Assembly (NCBI GenBank): GCA_963725035.1
Contig: CAVRWX010000003.1
Coordinates: 1 to 64,000, forward strand
DNA length: 64,000 nt
Origin: JALZKA01 sp963725035
GTDB lineage: Bacteria; Actinomycetota; Thermoleophilia; Solirubrobacterales; 70-9
Direction: 5' to 3'
Translations under genes and position numbers: made by a program
The notes under the pieces: generated by a model
What the model saw: only the letters and a program-made list of their open reading frames with translations
What the model was told of the DNA's origin: nothing
Database searches by the model: none
Part shown: one piece after another, positions 27,596 to 36,284 of the stretch
Layout: each line of letters starts with the position of its first letter
Position numbering within the stretch: position 1 is the first letter of the stretch

Positions 27596-28428
27596 GGCGC
27601 GGCGCGGTCCTGGCCGAGGATGACCACCACGTCGGCTCCGCCCGCCGCTGCCTGAACATCGCGGTCGATCTGCTGGACCGCGACGTTGCCGAGCTCCTTC
27701 GCGACGCGGTTCGCGGCGCGTTTCTGGTCGGGCGCGTACATGACGATCGTCTGGTCCGTCTCGCGCTGGATGTTCCCGACCTGGCCGCGGATGTACCCGG
27801 CGTCCTCGATCTGACCCGCGACGCGCCCTGCGATGCCGTTGGCGGTGGTCGTGTTGAGGACCGCCACCTCGATCCCGCCCGGCTCGGTGATGGCCGCGCC
27901 GTTATCGCCGCCTGGGCGAAGGACCCGGTCGACGACGATGATCCCGCCGACGCCGAGGACGAGCGCGACAAGCGCGATCACGGCAAGCCAGCGCGGCTGG
28001 GTCACCCTGGCCACGAACTGCTTCCAGCGCGGGTGCGGCTCGAGCGCCGAGCGCTCCATCGTCACCTGGGCGAGGGCTGGCCGCTCGCTTGTGAGGAGGC
28101 TCTCCTCGAGGGGAACGGCGGGCTCGATCTTGCCCGGCTCCTTGACCGCGGTGGCGGCCTTCACGGCCTCGAACTCCATGGTGCCGGGAACCGGCTCGCC
28201 GCGATCGGCGTACGCCTTCGCGAGCTCGCGCTCGGCGCTGTCGAGGATCCGCTCCGAGACCGCCAGGTCCTTGCCAGGGTGGTCGGGGTTCGCCTTCATC
28301 CAATCGCGAAGGCGCTCGACGTCGCGACGCTGCGAGAGGTAGAGGGGCAGGAGCAGGAAGATTCCGAGAGCCGAGACGGCCGCGACCACCGAGGTCACTT
28401 CATCGAACGGAAGCAGGTCGGTTCCCAC
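27592..28428 (-). CDS. LytR_C-domain membrane protein 1
   Basis: 278 residues. An N-terminal helix (about 12-32), a cytoplasmic linker of about 110 residues, a second helix (about 147-167) and a C-terminal LytR_C-type domain: IEVAVLNTTTANGIAGRVAGQIEDAGY followed by DQTIVMYAPDQKRAANRVAKELG. LytR_C is the tail domain of LCP enzymes that attach glycopolymers to peptidoglycan; here it occurs without the LCP catalytic domain. Same two-helix layout as the adjacent gene at 28438, so a tandem duplication is likely. A role in positioning or regulating glycopolymer attachment is inference. Confidence 0.75.
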   Translation of the reverse strand: MGTDLLPFDEVTSVVAAVSALGIFLLLPLYLSQRRDVERLRDWMKANPDHPGKDLAVSERILDSAERELAKAYADRGEPVPGTMEFEAVKAATAVKEPGKIEPAVPLEESLLTSERPALAQVTMERSALEPHPRWKQFVARVTQPRWLAVIALVALVLGVGGIIVVDRVLRPGGDNGAAITEPGGIEVAVLNTTTANGIAGRVAGQIEDAGYIRGQVGNIQRETDQTIVMYAPDQKRAANRVAKELGNVAVQQIDRDVQAAAGGADVVVILGQDRAAP

Positions 28429-28437
28429 GCGGACCTC

Positions 28438-29202
28438 CTACGGCGCGGGCGCGGCGGCCTCTTCGCCGATCGCGCGGTCGCCGAAACCGACCAGAAGCGC
28501 CAGGGGCGCTCCCTTCGCCTCCGCCTTGACGATTGCCGTCATCGGCGTGATGGCGGTCTCGCCCAAGTCTGGCCTGACCTGCTCGGCGAGCGCCTCGGCG
28601 TCCGCTTCTGAGTCCGGCTCGAACATGATCACGGACTGCGCTTCGCCAGCGGGCGCATTCGCGGTGACACCGGCCTTGAACTCCGAGGAATCGACGACGT
28701 CGTCAGCAACGAGATCGGCGATCCCGGCAACGGGATCGGCGACGCCCTCCTGGATGGTTGCGTTCAGCACGGCCACCTCGACCTTGTCGGGCTTGTCGCC
28801 ACCGCCGCCCTTTGCCACGGGTTCCGAGTCGTCGTCGAGGAGCCCGAAGCCGCTGGTGACGACCGCTGCGACGATGACGCCCACGAGCAAGGCAAAGACG
28901 ATGCGCGGGTCGACGGGCGAGCGGCGGTCGAGCTCGTCGTACTTGGGCCCGAGCCAACCGGTCACGCGCTTCCACATCGCCACCAGTCGCGAGGGCTTCT
29001 CGGGCTTTTCCAAGTCGCCCTTCTCCTCGCTTGCGGCAAGCGAAGCCTCGTCAGCTTCGACCGCGCGCTCGGGCGCGCGCCCGGCCCATTCGCGCAGCCG
29101 CCGCACCTCGCGCGCTTGCAGCACGATCAGGAGCGCCAGGATCGCGAAGCCGAGGAAGGCGACGATCCCGAGGATCGGCCCAATGTCCTCGATGAAATCC
29201 AT
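28438..29202 (-). CDS. LytR_C-domain membrane protein 2
   Basis: 254 residues; tandem paralogue of 27592-28428, 9 nt upstream of it. Helix 1 (about 10-30), a basic cytoplasmic linker (RRLREWAGRAPE, later RLVAMWKRVTGWLGPKYDELD), helix 2 (about 106-126), a Gly-rich spacer and the LytR_C domain (KVEVAVLNATIQEGVADPVAGIAD, then SVIMFEPDSEADAEALAEQV). No LCP domain. It follows the CapD-like gene by 15 nt. Confidence 0.75.
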   Translation of the reverse strand: MDFIEDIGPILGIVAFLGFAILALLIVLQAREVRRLREWAGRAPERAVEADEASLAASEEKGDLEKPEKPSRLVAMWKRVTGWLGPKYDELDRRSPVDPRIVFALLVGVIVAAVVTSGFGLLDDDSEPVAKGGGGDKPDKVEVAVLNATIQEGVADPVAGIADLVADDVVDSSEFKAGVTANAPAGEAQSVIMFEPDSEADAEALAEQVRPDLGETAITPMTAIVKAEAKGAPLALLVGFGDRAIGEEAAAPAP

Positions 29203-29217
29203 GAGTGGGCGGGGAGT

Positions 29218-31089
29218 CTACGAACGGACGCGGGGGCGAGCGGCCGTGAGCTCCACCACACGTGTCGCCAGGCCGGTCTCGTCGCCTGAAGCGACGAGCT
29301 CCGTGAGGCGCTCGACCGTCTGATCGACCCACTCGGGGTCGAGCGGCGCGGGCCTCACCGCACGCACGATCCGCTCCGCGCTGGTCGGCTGGGAGCGCTC
29401 GTCGGCGTTCAGGAGCTCCTCGCCCAGCTTCTCGCCGCGGCGAGGTCCCGTGAACTCGATCGCGATCTCGGTCTCGGGCTCGTAGCCGGCGAGGTGGATC
29501 ATGTTGCGCGCCAGATCCACGATCTTCACCGGCTCGCCCATCTCCAGCACGAACACCTCGCCCGTTCCGGCGCCCAGGTCGCCGGCCTTGATCACGAGCT
29601 GGACCGCTTCCGGAATCGTCATGAAGTAGCGCTCCATGTCGGGATGGGTGACCGTCACCGGGCCGCCCTTCTCGATCTGCGAGCGGAAGATCGGCACAAC
29701 CGAGCCCGACGAGCCGAGCACGTTGCCGAACCGCACCGAGACGAACCGCGTGGTCGAGTGGCGCTGGCCGGCGGCCGCGACGATCCATTCGGCCATCGCC
29801 TTCGAGGCGCCCATCACCGTCTGCGGGTTGACCGCCTTGTCGGTCGAGACCAGGACGAAGCGGCTCGCGCCCGAGGCTGCGGCCGTCTCGGCCGTGACCT
29901 TGGTCGCGATCGCGTTGTTCCGCACGGCCTCGAGCGGGTTCATCTCCATCAGGCCGACGTGCTTGTAGGCGGCGGCGTGGAAAACGATGTCCGGATGGAA
30001 CCGGCCCATGACCTCGAGCATGCGGTCGGGCTCCTTGCAGTCGGCCAGGACCGCCTCGCAGCCGGTGAAGTGCCACTGCTCGGTCAGCTCGCGCTCGATC
30101 TGGAAGAGGTTGTCCTCGGCGTGGTCGAGCAGAACGAGGAGCTTCGGCCGCACGCGGGCGATCTGGCGGCAGAGCTCGGCGCCGATCGAGCCTCCAGCGC
30201 CCGTGACCAGGACGACCTTGTCCTCGATGTAGGCGCCGACGCGGTCCAGCTCCATCACCACGGGGTCGCGGCCCAGGACGTCTTCGACCTGGACCTCACG
30301 AAGCTGGCGGGTGAGCTGGACGCCGCCGCGCAGAAGCTCGAACACGGTCGGGAGGGTGCGCACGGGGATGCTCCGCTCGCGGCAGGCGTGGACCACCTTC
30401 GCGCGCAGCTCGCCAGGTGCCGACGGGATCGCGATGACGACCTCGTCGGGCTTCTGGCGCTCCAGCACATCCTCGATCTCGTCGGTGGTGCCCAGGACGC
30501 GCAGGCCCAGAAGGCCCATGCCGCGCTTTCGCGGGTCGTCGTCGACGAAGCCGATCGCCTTGACGCCGAGCGCCGGGTTGAGCTGAAGCTCGCGCACGAC
30601 CATCTGGCCGCCCGAGCCCGCGCCGATTATCAGCGAGCCGCGAGTCTTCCGGGCGCGCTGCTCCTTCGACGGCCGCTCTATCCACAGGCGCGTGATGATC
30701 CGGGCGCCGGCCAGGAGGCCTGTCGTGAGGATGAAGTCGAAGACGACGACCGAGCGCGGCAGGTTGTCGTCGAACGGCGAGAGAACCGTGAAGACCACGA
30801 CCAGCGCGGCGCTCGCCAGGGCAGTGGCGCGAAGGAGAGACGGGAAGTCGCGCGTGAGGAAGTAGCGCCACCACTTGTCGTGGAGGCCGAGCAAGTTGAA
30901 GATGACCGCCTTGCCGAGCGCCACGAACGCGACCGAGGCGACGAGGATGTCGACGTAGCGCTCGGGAATCTCGCCCGCGTCGATGAAACGCAGGACGAAC
31001 GCGAGCGCGAATGCGATGGCGGCCAGAACCGCGTCGGCCAGGAACTGGAGGGCGCGATGGCGGTAGGCCGGGTGGGTAAACCGGCTCAT
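29218..31089 (-). CDS. CapD/FlaA1-type NDP-sugar 4,6-dehydratase, membrane-bound
   Basis: 623 residues, intact. Four N-terminal membrane helices (about 12-130), a first Rossmann-like domain (SLIIGAGSGGQMVVREL) that binds nucleotide, then the catalytic SDR domain: VLVTGAGGSIGAELCRQI (about 285-302), VFHAAAYKHVGLMEMNP, VLVSTDKAVNPQTVMGASK with the modified catalytic triad typical of WbpM/FlaA1, and RFGNVLGSSGSVVPIF. These enzymes make 4-keto-6-deoxy-HexNAc precursors for surface glycans. First gene of the run that continues through the LytR_C genes, FlgD-like protein, ligase and flippase. Confidence 0.92.
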   Translation of the reverse strand: MSRFTHPAYRHRALQFLADAVLAAIAFALAFVLRFIDAGEIPERYVDILVASVAFVALGKAVIFNLLGLHDKWWRYFLTRDFPSLLRATALASAALVVVFTVLSPFDDNLPRSVVVFDFILTTGLLAGARIITRLWIERPSKEQRARKTRGSLIIGAGSGGQMVVRELQLNPALGVKAIGFVDDDPRKRGMGLLGLRVLGTTDEIEDVLERQKPDEVVIAIPSAPGELRAKVVHACRERSIPVRTLPTVFELLRGGVQLTRQLREVQVEDVLGRDPVVMELDRVGAYIEDKVVLVTGAGGSIGAELCRQIARVRPKLLVLLDHAEDNLFQIERELTEQWHFTGCEAVLADCKEPDRMLEVMGRFHPDIVFHAAAYKHVGLMEMNPLEAVRNNAIATKVTAETAAASGASRFVLVSTDKAVNPQTVMGASKAMAEWIVAAAGQRHSTTRFVSVRFGNVLGSSGSVVPIFRSQIEKGGPVTVTHPDMERYFMTIPEAVQLVIKAGDLGAGTGEVFVLEMGEPVKIVDLARNMIHLAGYEPETEIAIEFTGPRRGEKLGEELLNADERSQPTSAERIVRAVRPAPLDPEWVDQTVERLTELVASGDETGLATRVVELTAARPRVRS

Positions 31090-31119
31090 GGGGCGCTGAA
31101 TTCTACGCGTGGGGCCGCG

Positions 31120-32124
31120 CTACGAGCGCTCGCCTGCAAGAGCGTGGTCAAGCTCGCGCAGGATGCCGTCGCGGCGCATCTCGTAGGGGAACTCGGTACG
31201 CACGCGCTCGCGCGCGGCGACGTGCGCTTCCGGGCCGAGCGCCAGCGCGTCCGCGACGCCGGCGGCGATGCTCTCCGCGGTCGCCTCTTCGAGCACGACG
31301 CCCGTCTCGCCCACGACCTCCGGCAGAGCGCCCGCCGCGGTGACGACCGGCACGGCGCCCGCCAGCATCGCCTCGGCCAGGGACATGCCGAAGCCCTCGT
31401 GGAGCGAGGCCTGGACATAGACGCCGCAGCGCCGGAAGAGGTCGTCCAGGTCGTCGTCGGAGAGGTACCCGGTGATCCGCAGGTTCTGGGGCGCCTTCGC
31501 CTGGAGCTCCTTGCCCGTGTCGTCCCACCATGGGCCGGCCAGGACCCAGTCGACGTCGGGCACATCCGCGGCCGCCTCGCAGAACGGGCCGTGGCCCTTG
31601 CGCAGCAGGTTCACGTCGTAAACGGCTCCGACGGTCAGGGCCATGCGCTCGCGCGGAGCGGCGGGGTCGACATCGGCGAAGCGGTCGGGAATGCCGTGAT
31701 AGACAACCTCGACGCGCTCGGGGGCGATCCCGACGTCGTTCTCGGCGATCTCGCGAAGCGACGACTCGGAGTTCGTGACCAGCCGCGTCGCGAGGTTCGC
31801 GGTCGAGCGGACGAGCCGGCGCCGCACCCCTCCGCGCTGCGACCCGTAGCCGATCTCGGGCATGGCCGCCGTATCGAAGCCGCCGAAGATGAGGAGTGAG
31901 GGCTTCCCCCGCATTCGCGCGAAGCGGAGGGCCAGGGCGGTATGCCACGAGGCGAACCAGCCCACGATCGCGTCGCACTCGCCGACCTTCCGCCACAGCT
32001 CGGCCGGGCGTGGCCTGAACCCCTCCTGGAGGTAATCCACGACCTCGTGGCGCTCCTCGAGCGCGTCGCGGTCGATGCGCGTGAACGTGTTGCGGCGGCT
32101 GTGGACGTAGAGGATGCGTGCCAT
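31120..32124 (-). CDS. Family 4 glycosyltransferase
   Basis: 334 residues from the ATG at 32124. N-terminal acceptor domain MARILYVHSRRNTFTRIDRD; C-terminal donor domain with ALTVGAVYDVNLLRKGHGPF, the ITGYLSDDDLDDLFRRCGVYVQASLHEGFGMSLAEAMLAGAVPVV stretch containing the E-x7-E motif (EGFGMSLAE), and ALPEVVGETGVV. Retaining sugar transfer, substrate unknown. GGATAGA lies upstream and no clear Shine-Dalgarno was seen. Divergent from dedA (60 nt between starts). Confidence 0.9.
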   Translation of the reverse strand: MARILYVHSRRNTFTRIDRDALEERHEVVDYLQEGFRPRPAELWRKVGECDAIVGWFASWHTALALRFARMRGKPSLLIFGGFDTAAMPEIGYGSQRGGVRRRLVRSTANLATRLVTNSESSLREIAENDVGIAPERVEVVYHGIPDRFADVDPAAPRERMALTVGAVYDVNLLRKGHGPFCEAAADVPDVDWVLAGPWWDDTGKELQAKAPQNLRITGYLSDDDLDDLFRRCGVYVQASLHEGFGMSLAEAMLAGAVPVVTAAGALPEVVGETGVVLEEATAESIAAGVADALALGPEAHVAARERVRTEFPYEMRRDGILRELDHALAGERS

Positions 32125-32184
32125 TGAGGGCTCTATCCTCCCAGGCTGCCTGGCGGGGCTTTCGCGTCCCCCTGCCTCCCCACC

Positions 32185-32856
32185 TTGACGCCCTCTCTGG
32201 TCACACCTCTCGCCTCCGTCACGGACTTCATCGTCGACCCGATCGTCGACGCCGCGACCGAGTTCATCGACGCGGTCGGCCTGATCGGCGTCTTCATCCT
32301 GATGCTGCTCGAGTCCGCCTGCATCCCCATCCCGTCGGAGGCGATCATGCTGTTCGCGGGCTTCAACGTCTCCGAGGGCGACCTCACGATGTTCGGCATC
32401 ATCGCTGCCGGCGTCCTGGGCAACGTGGTCGGCTCGTGGATCGCCTGGGCGGCGGGCTACTACGGCCGCCTGGAGCTGCTCGAGAAGAACCGGTTCATCC
32501 ACATCAACCCGAAGCACCTGGCCTGGGCCGACGACTGGTTCCAGCGCCATGGCGACGCGACCGTCTTCTTCACGCGCATGCTCCCGATCATCCGCACCTT
32601 CATCTCGCTGCCGGCCGGTATCGCGAAGATGCCCTTCTGGCGCTTCACCTGGTTCACGCTCCTCGGCTGCATCCCGTGGGTCACCATGCTCGCGTTCATC
32701 GGGCGAGAGGTGGGCGACAACTGGGAGGAGTGGCGCGACTACCTCCACTACTTCGACTATCCGGTCGCCGCCGCGATCCTCGCCGGGATCATCTACTTCC
32801 TGATCAAGCGCCGTCGCGGCGGCCCCCCGCCCGCTCCCGCCGACACCGCGGCGTGA
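32185..32856 (+). CDS. DedA-family membrane protein
   Basis: 223 residues; TTG at 32185 is the only plausible start before the homology. DedA/SNARE-associated family: LLESACIPIPSEAIMLFAGF (re-entrant loop with the acidic residue), GNVVGSWIAWAAGYYGR, the conserved RMLPIIRTFISLPAGIAKMPFWRF, and a final helix ahead of a Pro-rich tail. Several members flip undecaprenyl phosphate or phosphatidylethanolamine. Coupling to uppP by a GTGA overlap fits a role in undecaprenyl phosphate recycling, though that is inferred. Confidence 0.88.
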   Translation: MTPSLVTPLASVTDFIVDPIVDAATEFIDAVGLIGVFILMLLESACIPIPSEAIMLFAGFNVSEGDLTMFGIIAAGVLGNVVGSWIAWAAGYYGRLELLEKNRFIHINPKHLAWADDWFQRHGDATVFFTRMLPIIRTFISLPAGIAKMPFWRFTWFTLLGCIPWVTMLAFIGREVGDNWEEWRDYLHYFDYPVAAAILAGIIYFLIKRRRGGPPPAPADTAA

Positions 32857-33678
32857 GCCGCGACCGCGCCGCCCTTCGCATCCCCGACGAGCGCGCCGCC
32901 CTGCTCGGCCTGGTCCAAGGGCCGACCGAGCTCCTGCCGGTTTCGAGCTCCGCTCACATCTCGCTCGTTCCCTTCCTCGCCGGATGGGAGTGGCAGGAGC
33001 TCGACTCCGAGGCGCGCAAGAGCTTCGAGGTTGCCCTTCACGGCGGGACCGCGCTGGCGCTCCTCATCTCGCTCCGGCGCGAGATCGCCGACGAGTTTCG
33101 CGCGTTCGACGCCCGCCGCGCGAGCGTGGTGGCGCTCTCGTTCGCGCCTCCTGCCGCTGCGGGCCTCGCGTTTGAGCGCAGGATCGAGGCGCTCGGCACG
33201 CCGCTCGCAACCGCCGCCGGCCTGGTGCTCGGGTCGATCGCCATGGCTCTGGCCGACCGCGCGCCGCAAGCGCGAGGGCGCGGCGACGCGGACGCGCTCG
33301 ACGGCCTCCTGCTCGGGAATCGCGCAGGCATGCGCGCTCGTCCCCGGCGTTTCGCGAAACGGCGCGACGCTCACCGCCGCCCGCGCCCGCCGCTTCGACC
33401 GCCAGCAGGCGAACCTCCTGTCGCGCACGGTCGCCCTGCCGGTGATCCTGGGCGCGGTCGGCCTCAAGGGCACACGTCTCGCCAAGCGCGGCGTGACGCC
33501 GGGCACCGGCCGGGCGCTGGCGATCGGCGGGGCCGCCGCGTTCGTGTCGACGCTCGCCTCGCAGCGCCTGATCCGCCTCGTCGAGCGCGACCGCGCGCTC
33601 TGGCCCTATGCGGTCTACCGCCTCGCGCTCGCCGCCGTCGTGATCCGCCGCGCGCGTGCTGTTGAATCAACCCCGTGA
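32853..33678 (+). CDS. uppP: Undecaprenyl-diphosphatase (BacA/UppP), one frameshift
   Basis: About 275 codons, GTG overlapping the dedA stop. Both active-site motifs of BacA-type phosphatases are present: GLVQGPTELLPVSSSAHISL (E and the SSSAH block) and, after the break, ACALVPGVSRNGATLTAAR (PGxSRSG-like, with Asn). Hydrophobic helices throughout, as expected. An inserted A near 33318 (CTCGGGAATCGCG) shifts the frame; removing it gives LLLGIAQACAL. The enzyme dephosphorylates undecaprenyl pyrophosphate for reuse in wall and capsule synthesis and confers bacitracin tolerance. Essential in many species, so the break is probably a sequence error. Confidence 0.88.
33662..33667 (+). promoter_or_regulatory. 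Candidate -10 box TTGAAT before purM
   Basis: TTGAAT ends 7 nt before the purM GTG, inside the end of uppP. It would allow a separate, leaderless purM transcript. No -35 element was recognised. Confidence 0.3.
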
Positions 33679-34676
33679 CGCAAGACGCCTACAGCCAGGC
33701 GGGCGTGAGCCAGTCGGACGCCGACGCATCTGTCGCGGCGCTCGTCAAGCACCTCGGGGACATCGACACGGGCAAGGCGTCGCGAGTCGTGCCGCTCCCC
33801 GGTCACTACGCGAGCGTTCTGCGGCTCGACGAGAAGACGGGCATCGCCTTCGGCACCGACGGCGTTGGGACCAAGATGGTCGTCGCCGAGGAGCTCGGCC
33901 GCTTCGAGACGATCGGGATCGACCTGATCGCCATGAACGTGAACGACCTGATCTGCGTCGGCGCCGAGCCGATCGCGCTGGTCGACTTCATCCTCTGCCG
34001 CGAGGCGACGCCCGAGATCTGCGGCCAGATCGGCGAAGGCCTCCGCGCCGGAGCCGAGCAGGCGGGCGTCGAGATCCCCGGGGGCGAGATCGCCCAGGTC
34101 GGCGACGTCGTCCAGGGCTGGGAGCTCGGCGGCTCGGCGATCGGCCTGGTCGATCTCGACGCGATCGTCACTGGCGAGCGGATCGAGGCCGGCGACGCCT
34201 TGATCGGCCTCCCCTCCTCCGGCCTCCACTCGAACGGCTACACGCTCGCGCGCAAGGTCCTGGCCGACGTGCCGTGGGACGACGAGCGCCTGGGCCGGCC
34301 CCTTGGCGACATCGTGCTCGAGCCCACGACGATCTACGTGCGCGCGGTGCTGGAGCTGCTTGCGTCAGACGCCGACGTTCGCGGCCTCGCCCACATCACC
34401 GGCGACGGCCTGAACAACCTGCTGCGTCTCTCCCGCGACGTCGGCTACGAGCTGACGGACCCGCTCGAGGTCCCGCCGGTGTTCGGCTTGATTCAGGAGC
34501 TCGGCGACATCTCGGACGAGGAGATGCACGAGGTCTTCAACATGGGTCTCGGCTTCGTCGCGATCGTGCCAGCCGACGACGCTGACGCTACGGTCGAGCT
34601 CTTGGCGAGGCACCACCCAGGCACGCGGGTGATCGGCGCCGTTACGGACCGACCCGGCGCAGTCGAGCGGGCTTAG
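33675..34676 (+). CDS. purM: Phosphoribosylformylglycinamidine cyclo-ligase (AIR synthetase)
   Basis: 333 residues, GTG overlapping the uppP stop (GTGA). PurM signatures: AYSQAGVSQSDADASV at the N-terminus, FGTDGVGTKMVVAEELGRF (nucleotide binding), VNDLICVGAEPIALVDF, the acidic EIAQVGDVVQGWELGGSAIG, GLPSSGLHSNGYTLAR, and ITGDGLNNLLR. Converts FGAM to AIR in purine synthesis (fifth step). Length is normal. Its place after two membrane undecaprenyl genes is unusual; purF, its usual partner, is not in the window. Confidence 0.95.
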   Translation: MTQDAYSQAGVSQSDADASVAALVKHLGDIDTGKASRVVPLPGHYASVLRLDEKTGIAFGTDGVGTKMVVAEELGRFETIGIDLIAMNVNDLICVGAEPIALVDFILCREATPEICGQIGEGLRAGAEQAGVEIPGGEIAQVGDVVQGWELGGSAIGLVDLDAIVTGERIEAGDALIGLPSSGLHSNGYTLARKVLADVPWDDERLGRPLGDIVLEPTTIYVRAVLELLASDADVRGLAHITGDGLNNLLRLSRDVGYELTDPLEVPPVFGLIQELGDISDEEMHEVFNMGLGFVAIVPADDADATVELLARHHPGTRVIGAVTDRPGAVERA

Positions 34677-34683
34677 CCTCGTT

Positions 34684-35415
34684 CTAAGCGCTCTGCGTGG
34701 CGGGCTCCCCAGAGAGGACCGGAGAAGGCCTGAACCCCTTGACGATCAGATAGATCGCGAATGAAGCCTCGAAAAGGAACTCTGGAATCGAGAAGAGGGC
34801 GTGTGCGCCGTCTTGCTCGTAGGCGCCGAACAACACCGCGATCGCTGAGAGGAAGATCAGCGGGCCGCCGACGACGCCCAGCAGGGCGAGGCGAGGCGGC
34901 ATGAGGCCGGTGCGGTACATGAGCCAGCCGAGCAGGATGCCGTTGACGCCAACGCAGAATCCGGGGCCGAGCAGGAACGTCCAGTCGTGGATGGCGACAA
35001 GCGACTGCCCGGCGATCTCGAGCGACGCCGCGTCCCCACCGATGGATGCGGCGAGGTCCTCGCGCAGAGTGAGGATCGACAGGAGGCTGATGGCGCCAAC
35101 GCCGATGATCGTCGATTCGATGGTGCGTGACGCGACGTAGCTGAGCGAGAGGGCCTCGCTGTACCGCCTGAGGATCGGGAACATCACCACCGCCGTTCCG
35201 ACATTGCCGACCATCAGGAGGAACTCGAGAAGCGCGCCCAGCTGAATGCGCCCATCCTCACCCGAGCCGAGGATGAAGTCCGTTTCGTCCAGGATCGGCT
35301 TGTAGAGGACCAGCGCGGCAAGGATCGCCGTGACGAATGTGGATGCCATGAGCCATCCCGCTACGTGCGCGGTCCTCGTCTCCGCGGGAGTGGGCAGCGC
35401 TGATGGGGAGGTCAT
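34684..35415 (-). CDS. DUF4386 membrane protein
   Basis: 243 residues with about six membrane helices and the DUF4386 arrangement: an early ALVLYKPILDETDFI segment, QLGALLEFLLMVGNVGTAVVMFPILRR, SYVASRTIESTIIGVG, and the late LGPGFCVGVNGILLGWLMYRTGLMPPRLALLG. The start is supported by AAGGAG 6 nt before the ATG. Function of the family is unknown. Divergent from the DJ-1/PfpI gene across a 189-nt gap that holds the 42-bp palindrome. Confidence 0.85.
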   Translation of the reverse strand: MTSPSALPTPAETRTAHVAGWLMASTFVTAILAALVLYKPILDETDFILGSGEDGRIQLGALLEFLLMVGNVGTAVVMFPILRRYSEALSLSYVASRTIESTIIGVGAISLLSILTLREDLAASIGGDAASLEIAGQSLVAIHDWTFLLGPGFCVGVNGILLGWLMYRTGLMPPRLALLGVVGGPLIFLSAIAVLFGAYEQDGAHALFSIPEFLFEASFAIYLIVKGFRPSPVLSGEPATQSA

Positions 35416-35506
35416 ATCGCTCCTTCCGATAGGGCCCCCCGATTGCCGGCCCTGTATATCGGTTTTGGCGGTCAGAGGAGCTGAGCTCCGGGTCCGTCCA
35501 GAGCTG

Positions 35507-35548
35507 AACGTCCGTGAGTACGTTCTATAGGACGTAGTGACGGACGTT
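35507..35548. repeat. 42-bp palindromic repeat, copy 1
   Basis: Outer arms AACGTCCGT (35507-35515) and ACGGACGTT (35540-35548), core CTATAG. The reverse complement of the whole segment matches 39184-39225 closely, so the two are inverted copies 3.7 kb apart. Located between divergent genes; may be a REP- or MITE-like element. Confidence 0.75.
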
Positions 35549-35604
35549 CCCGTCAGACGGGCACGCCACCTGCGCCCTTAATCCGTGCCTGCCACGATGA
35601 CTGC

Positions 35605-36237
35605 ATGCAGATAGCCATCCTCGTTTTCCCCAAGCTCACCGCCCTCGACGCCATCGGCCCGTACGAGGTGCTTTCGCGCCTTCCAGGGTTCGAGTTGACC
35701 TTCGTCTCGACAGAAACCGGAGAGATGAGGACCGACACCGGCCGCCTCGGCATCAGCGCCGACGCAACCCTCGAAGAGGTGCCTGAGCCGGACGTCCTGC
35801 TCATTCCGGGAGGCGAAGGAAATCGCCCCCTCCTCCACGACGAGACGGTCCTCGACTGGGTCCGCAACGTCCACGCCAACTCGACGTGGACAACGTCGGT
35901 CTGCACGGGCTCGCTGGTCCTGGGCGCCGCTGGGGTGCTCGAGGGCAAGCGCGCAACGACGCATTGGGCCTACCGCGACGCTCTGCGCGAGTACGGAGCG
36001 GAGCCGGTTGCCGAGCGCTACGTCGAAGACGGCAAGGTGATGACCGCGGCCGGAGTCTCGGCGGGGATCGACATGGCGCTCACGCTGGCGGCACGCCTCA
36101 CGCACGACGACGTCGCCCGGGCGATCCAGCTCGGCATCGAGTACGACCCGGACCCGCCGTTCGATGCCGGTTCGCCGGAGAAGGCAGGCGAGGACCTCGT
36201 CGACCTCGTTCGCGGGCTGGAGCGGGCGGAGGCCTAG
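35605..36237 (+). CDS. DJ-1/PfpI-family (glutamine amidotransferase-like) protein
   Basis: 210 residues. Class I GATase-like fold: MQIAILVFPKLTALDAIGPYEVLSR (first strand and Asp/Glu-type residue), LIPGGEGNRP, and the nucleophile elbow TTSVCTGSLVLGAAG with the reactive Cys, followed by the conserved TTHWAY. The ThiJ/inhibitor-of-isocyanide-hydratase subgroup is the closest pattern: D16 near the N-terminus and T-T-H after the elbow. Reaction unknown. No AraC-type DNA-binding domain is attached. Confidence 0.85.
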   Translation: MQIAILVFPKLTALDAIGPYEVLSRLPGFELTFVSTETGEMRTDTGRLGISADATLEEVPEPDVLLIPGGEGNRPLLHDETVLDWVRNVHANSTWTTSVCTGSLVLGAAGVLEGKRATTHWAYRDALREYGAEPVAERYVEDGKVMTAAGVSAGIDMALTLAARLTHDDVARAIQLGIEYDPDPPFDAGSPEKAGEDLVDLVRGLERAEA

Positions 36238-36272
36238 ACCGCCCGACGGTCAACCGACGGGCCGCGCGCTGC

Positions 36273-36278
36273 GACAAT
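36273..36278 (+). promoter_or_regulatory. Candidate -10 box GACAAT before the sugar transferase
   Basis: GACAAT ends 6 nt before GTG 36285, with no Shine-Dalgarno between, suggesting a leaderless transcript. Confidence 0.35.
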
Positions 36279-36284
36279 GCAGCC

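Noticed and set aside
28181..28200. PVPGT-coding stretch in a LytR_C protein as another palindromic element
   Set aside because: The DNA (GGTGCCGGGAACC) is only half-palindromic and differs at several positions from the family; chance similarity cannot be excluded.
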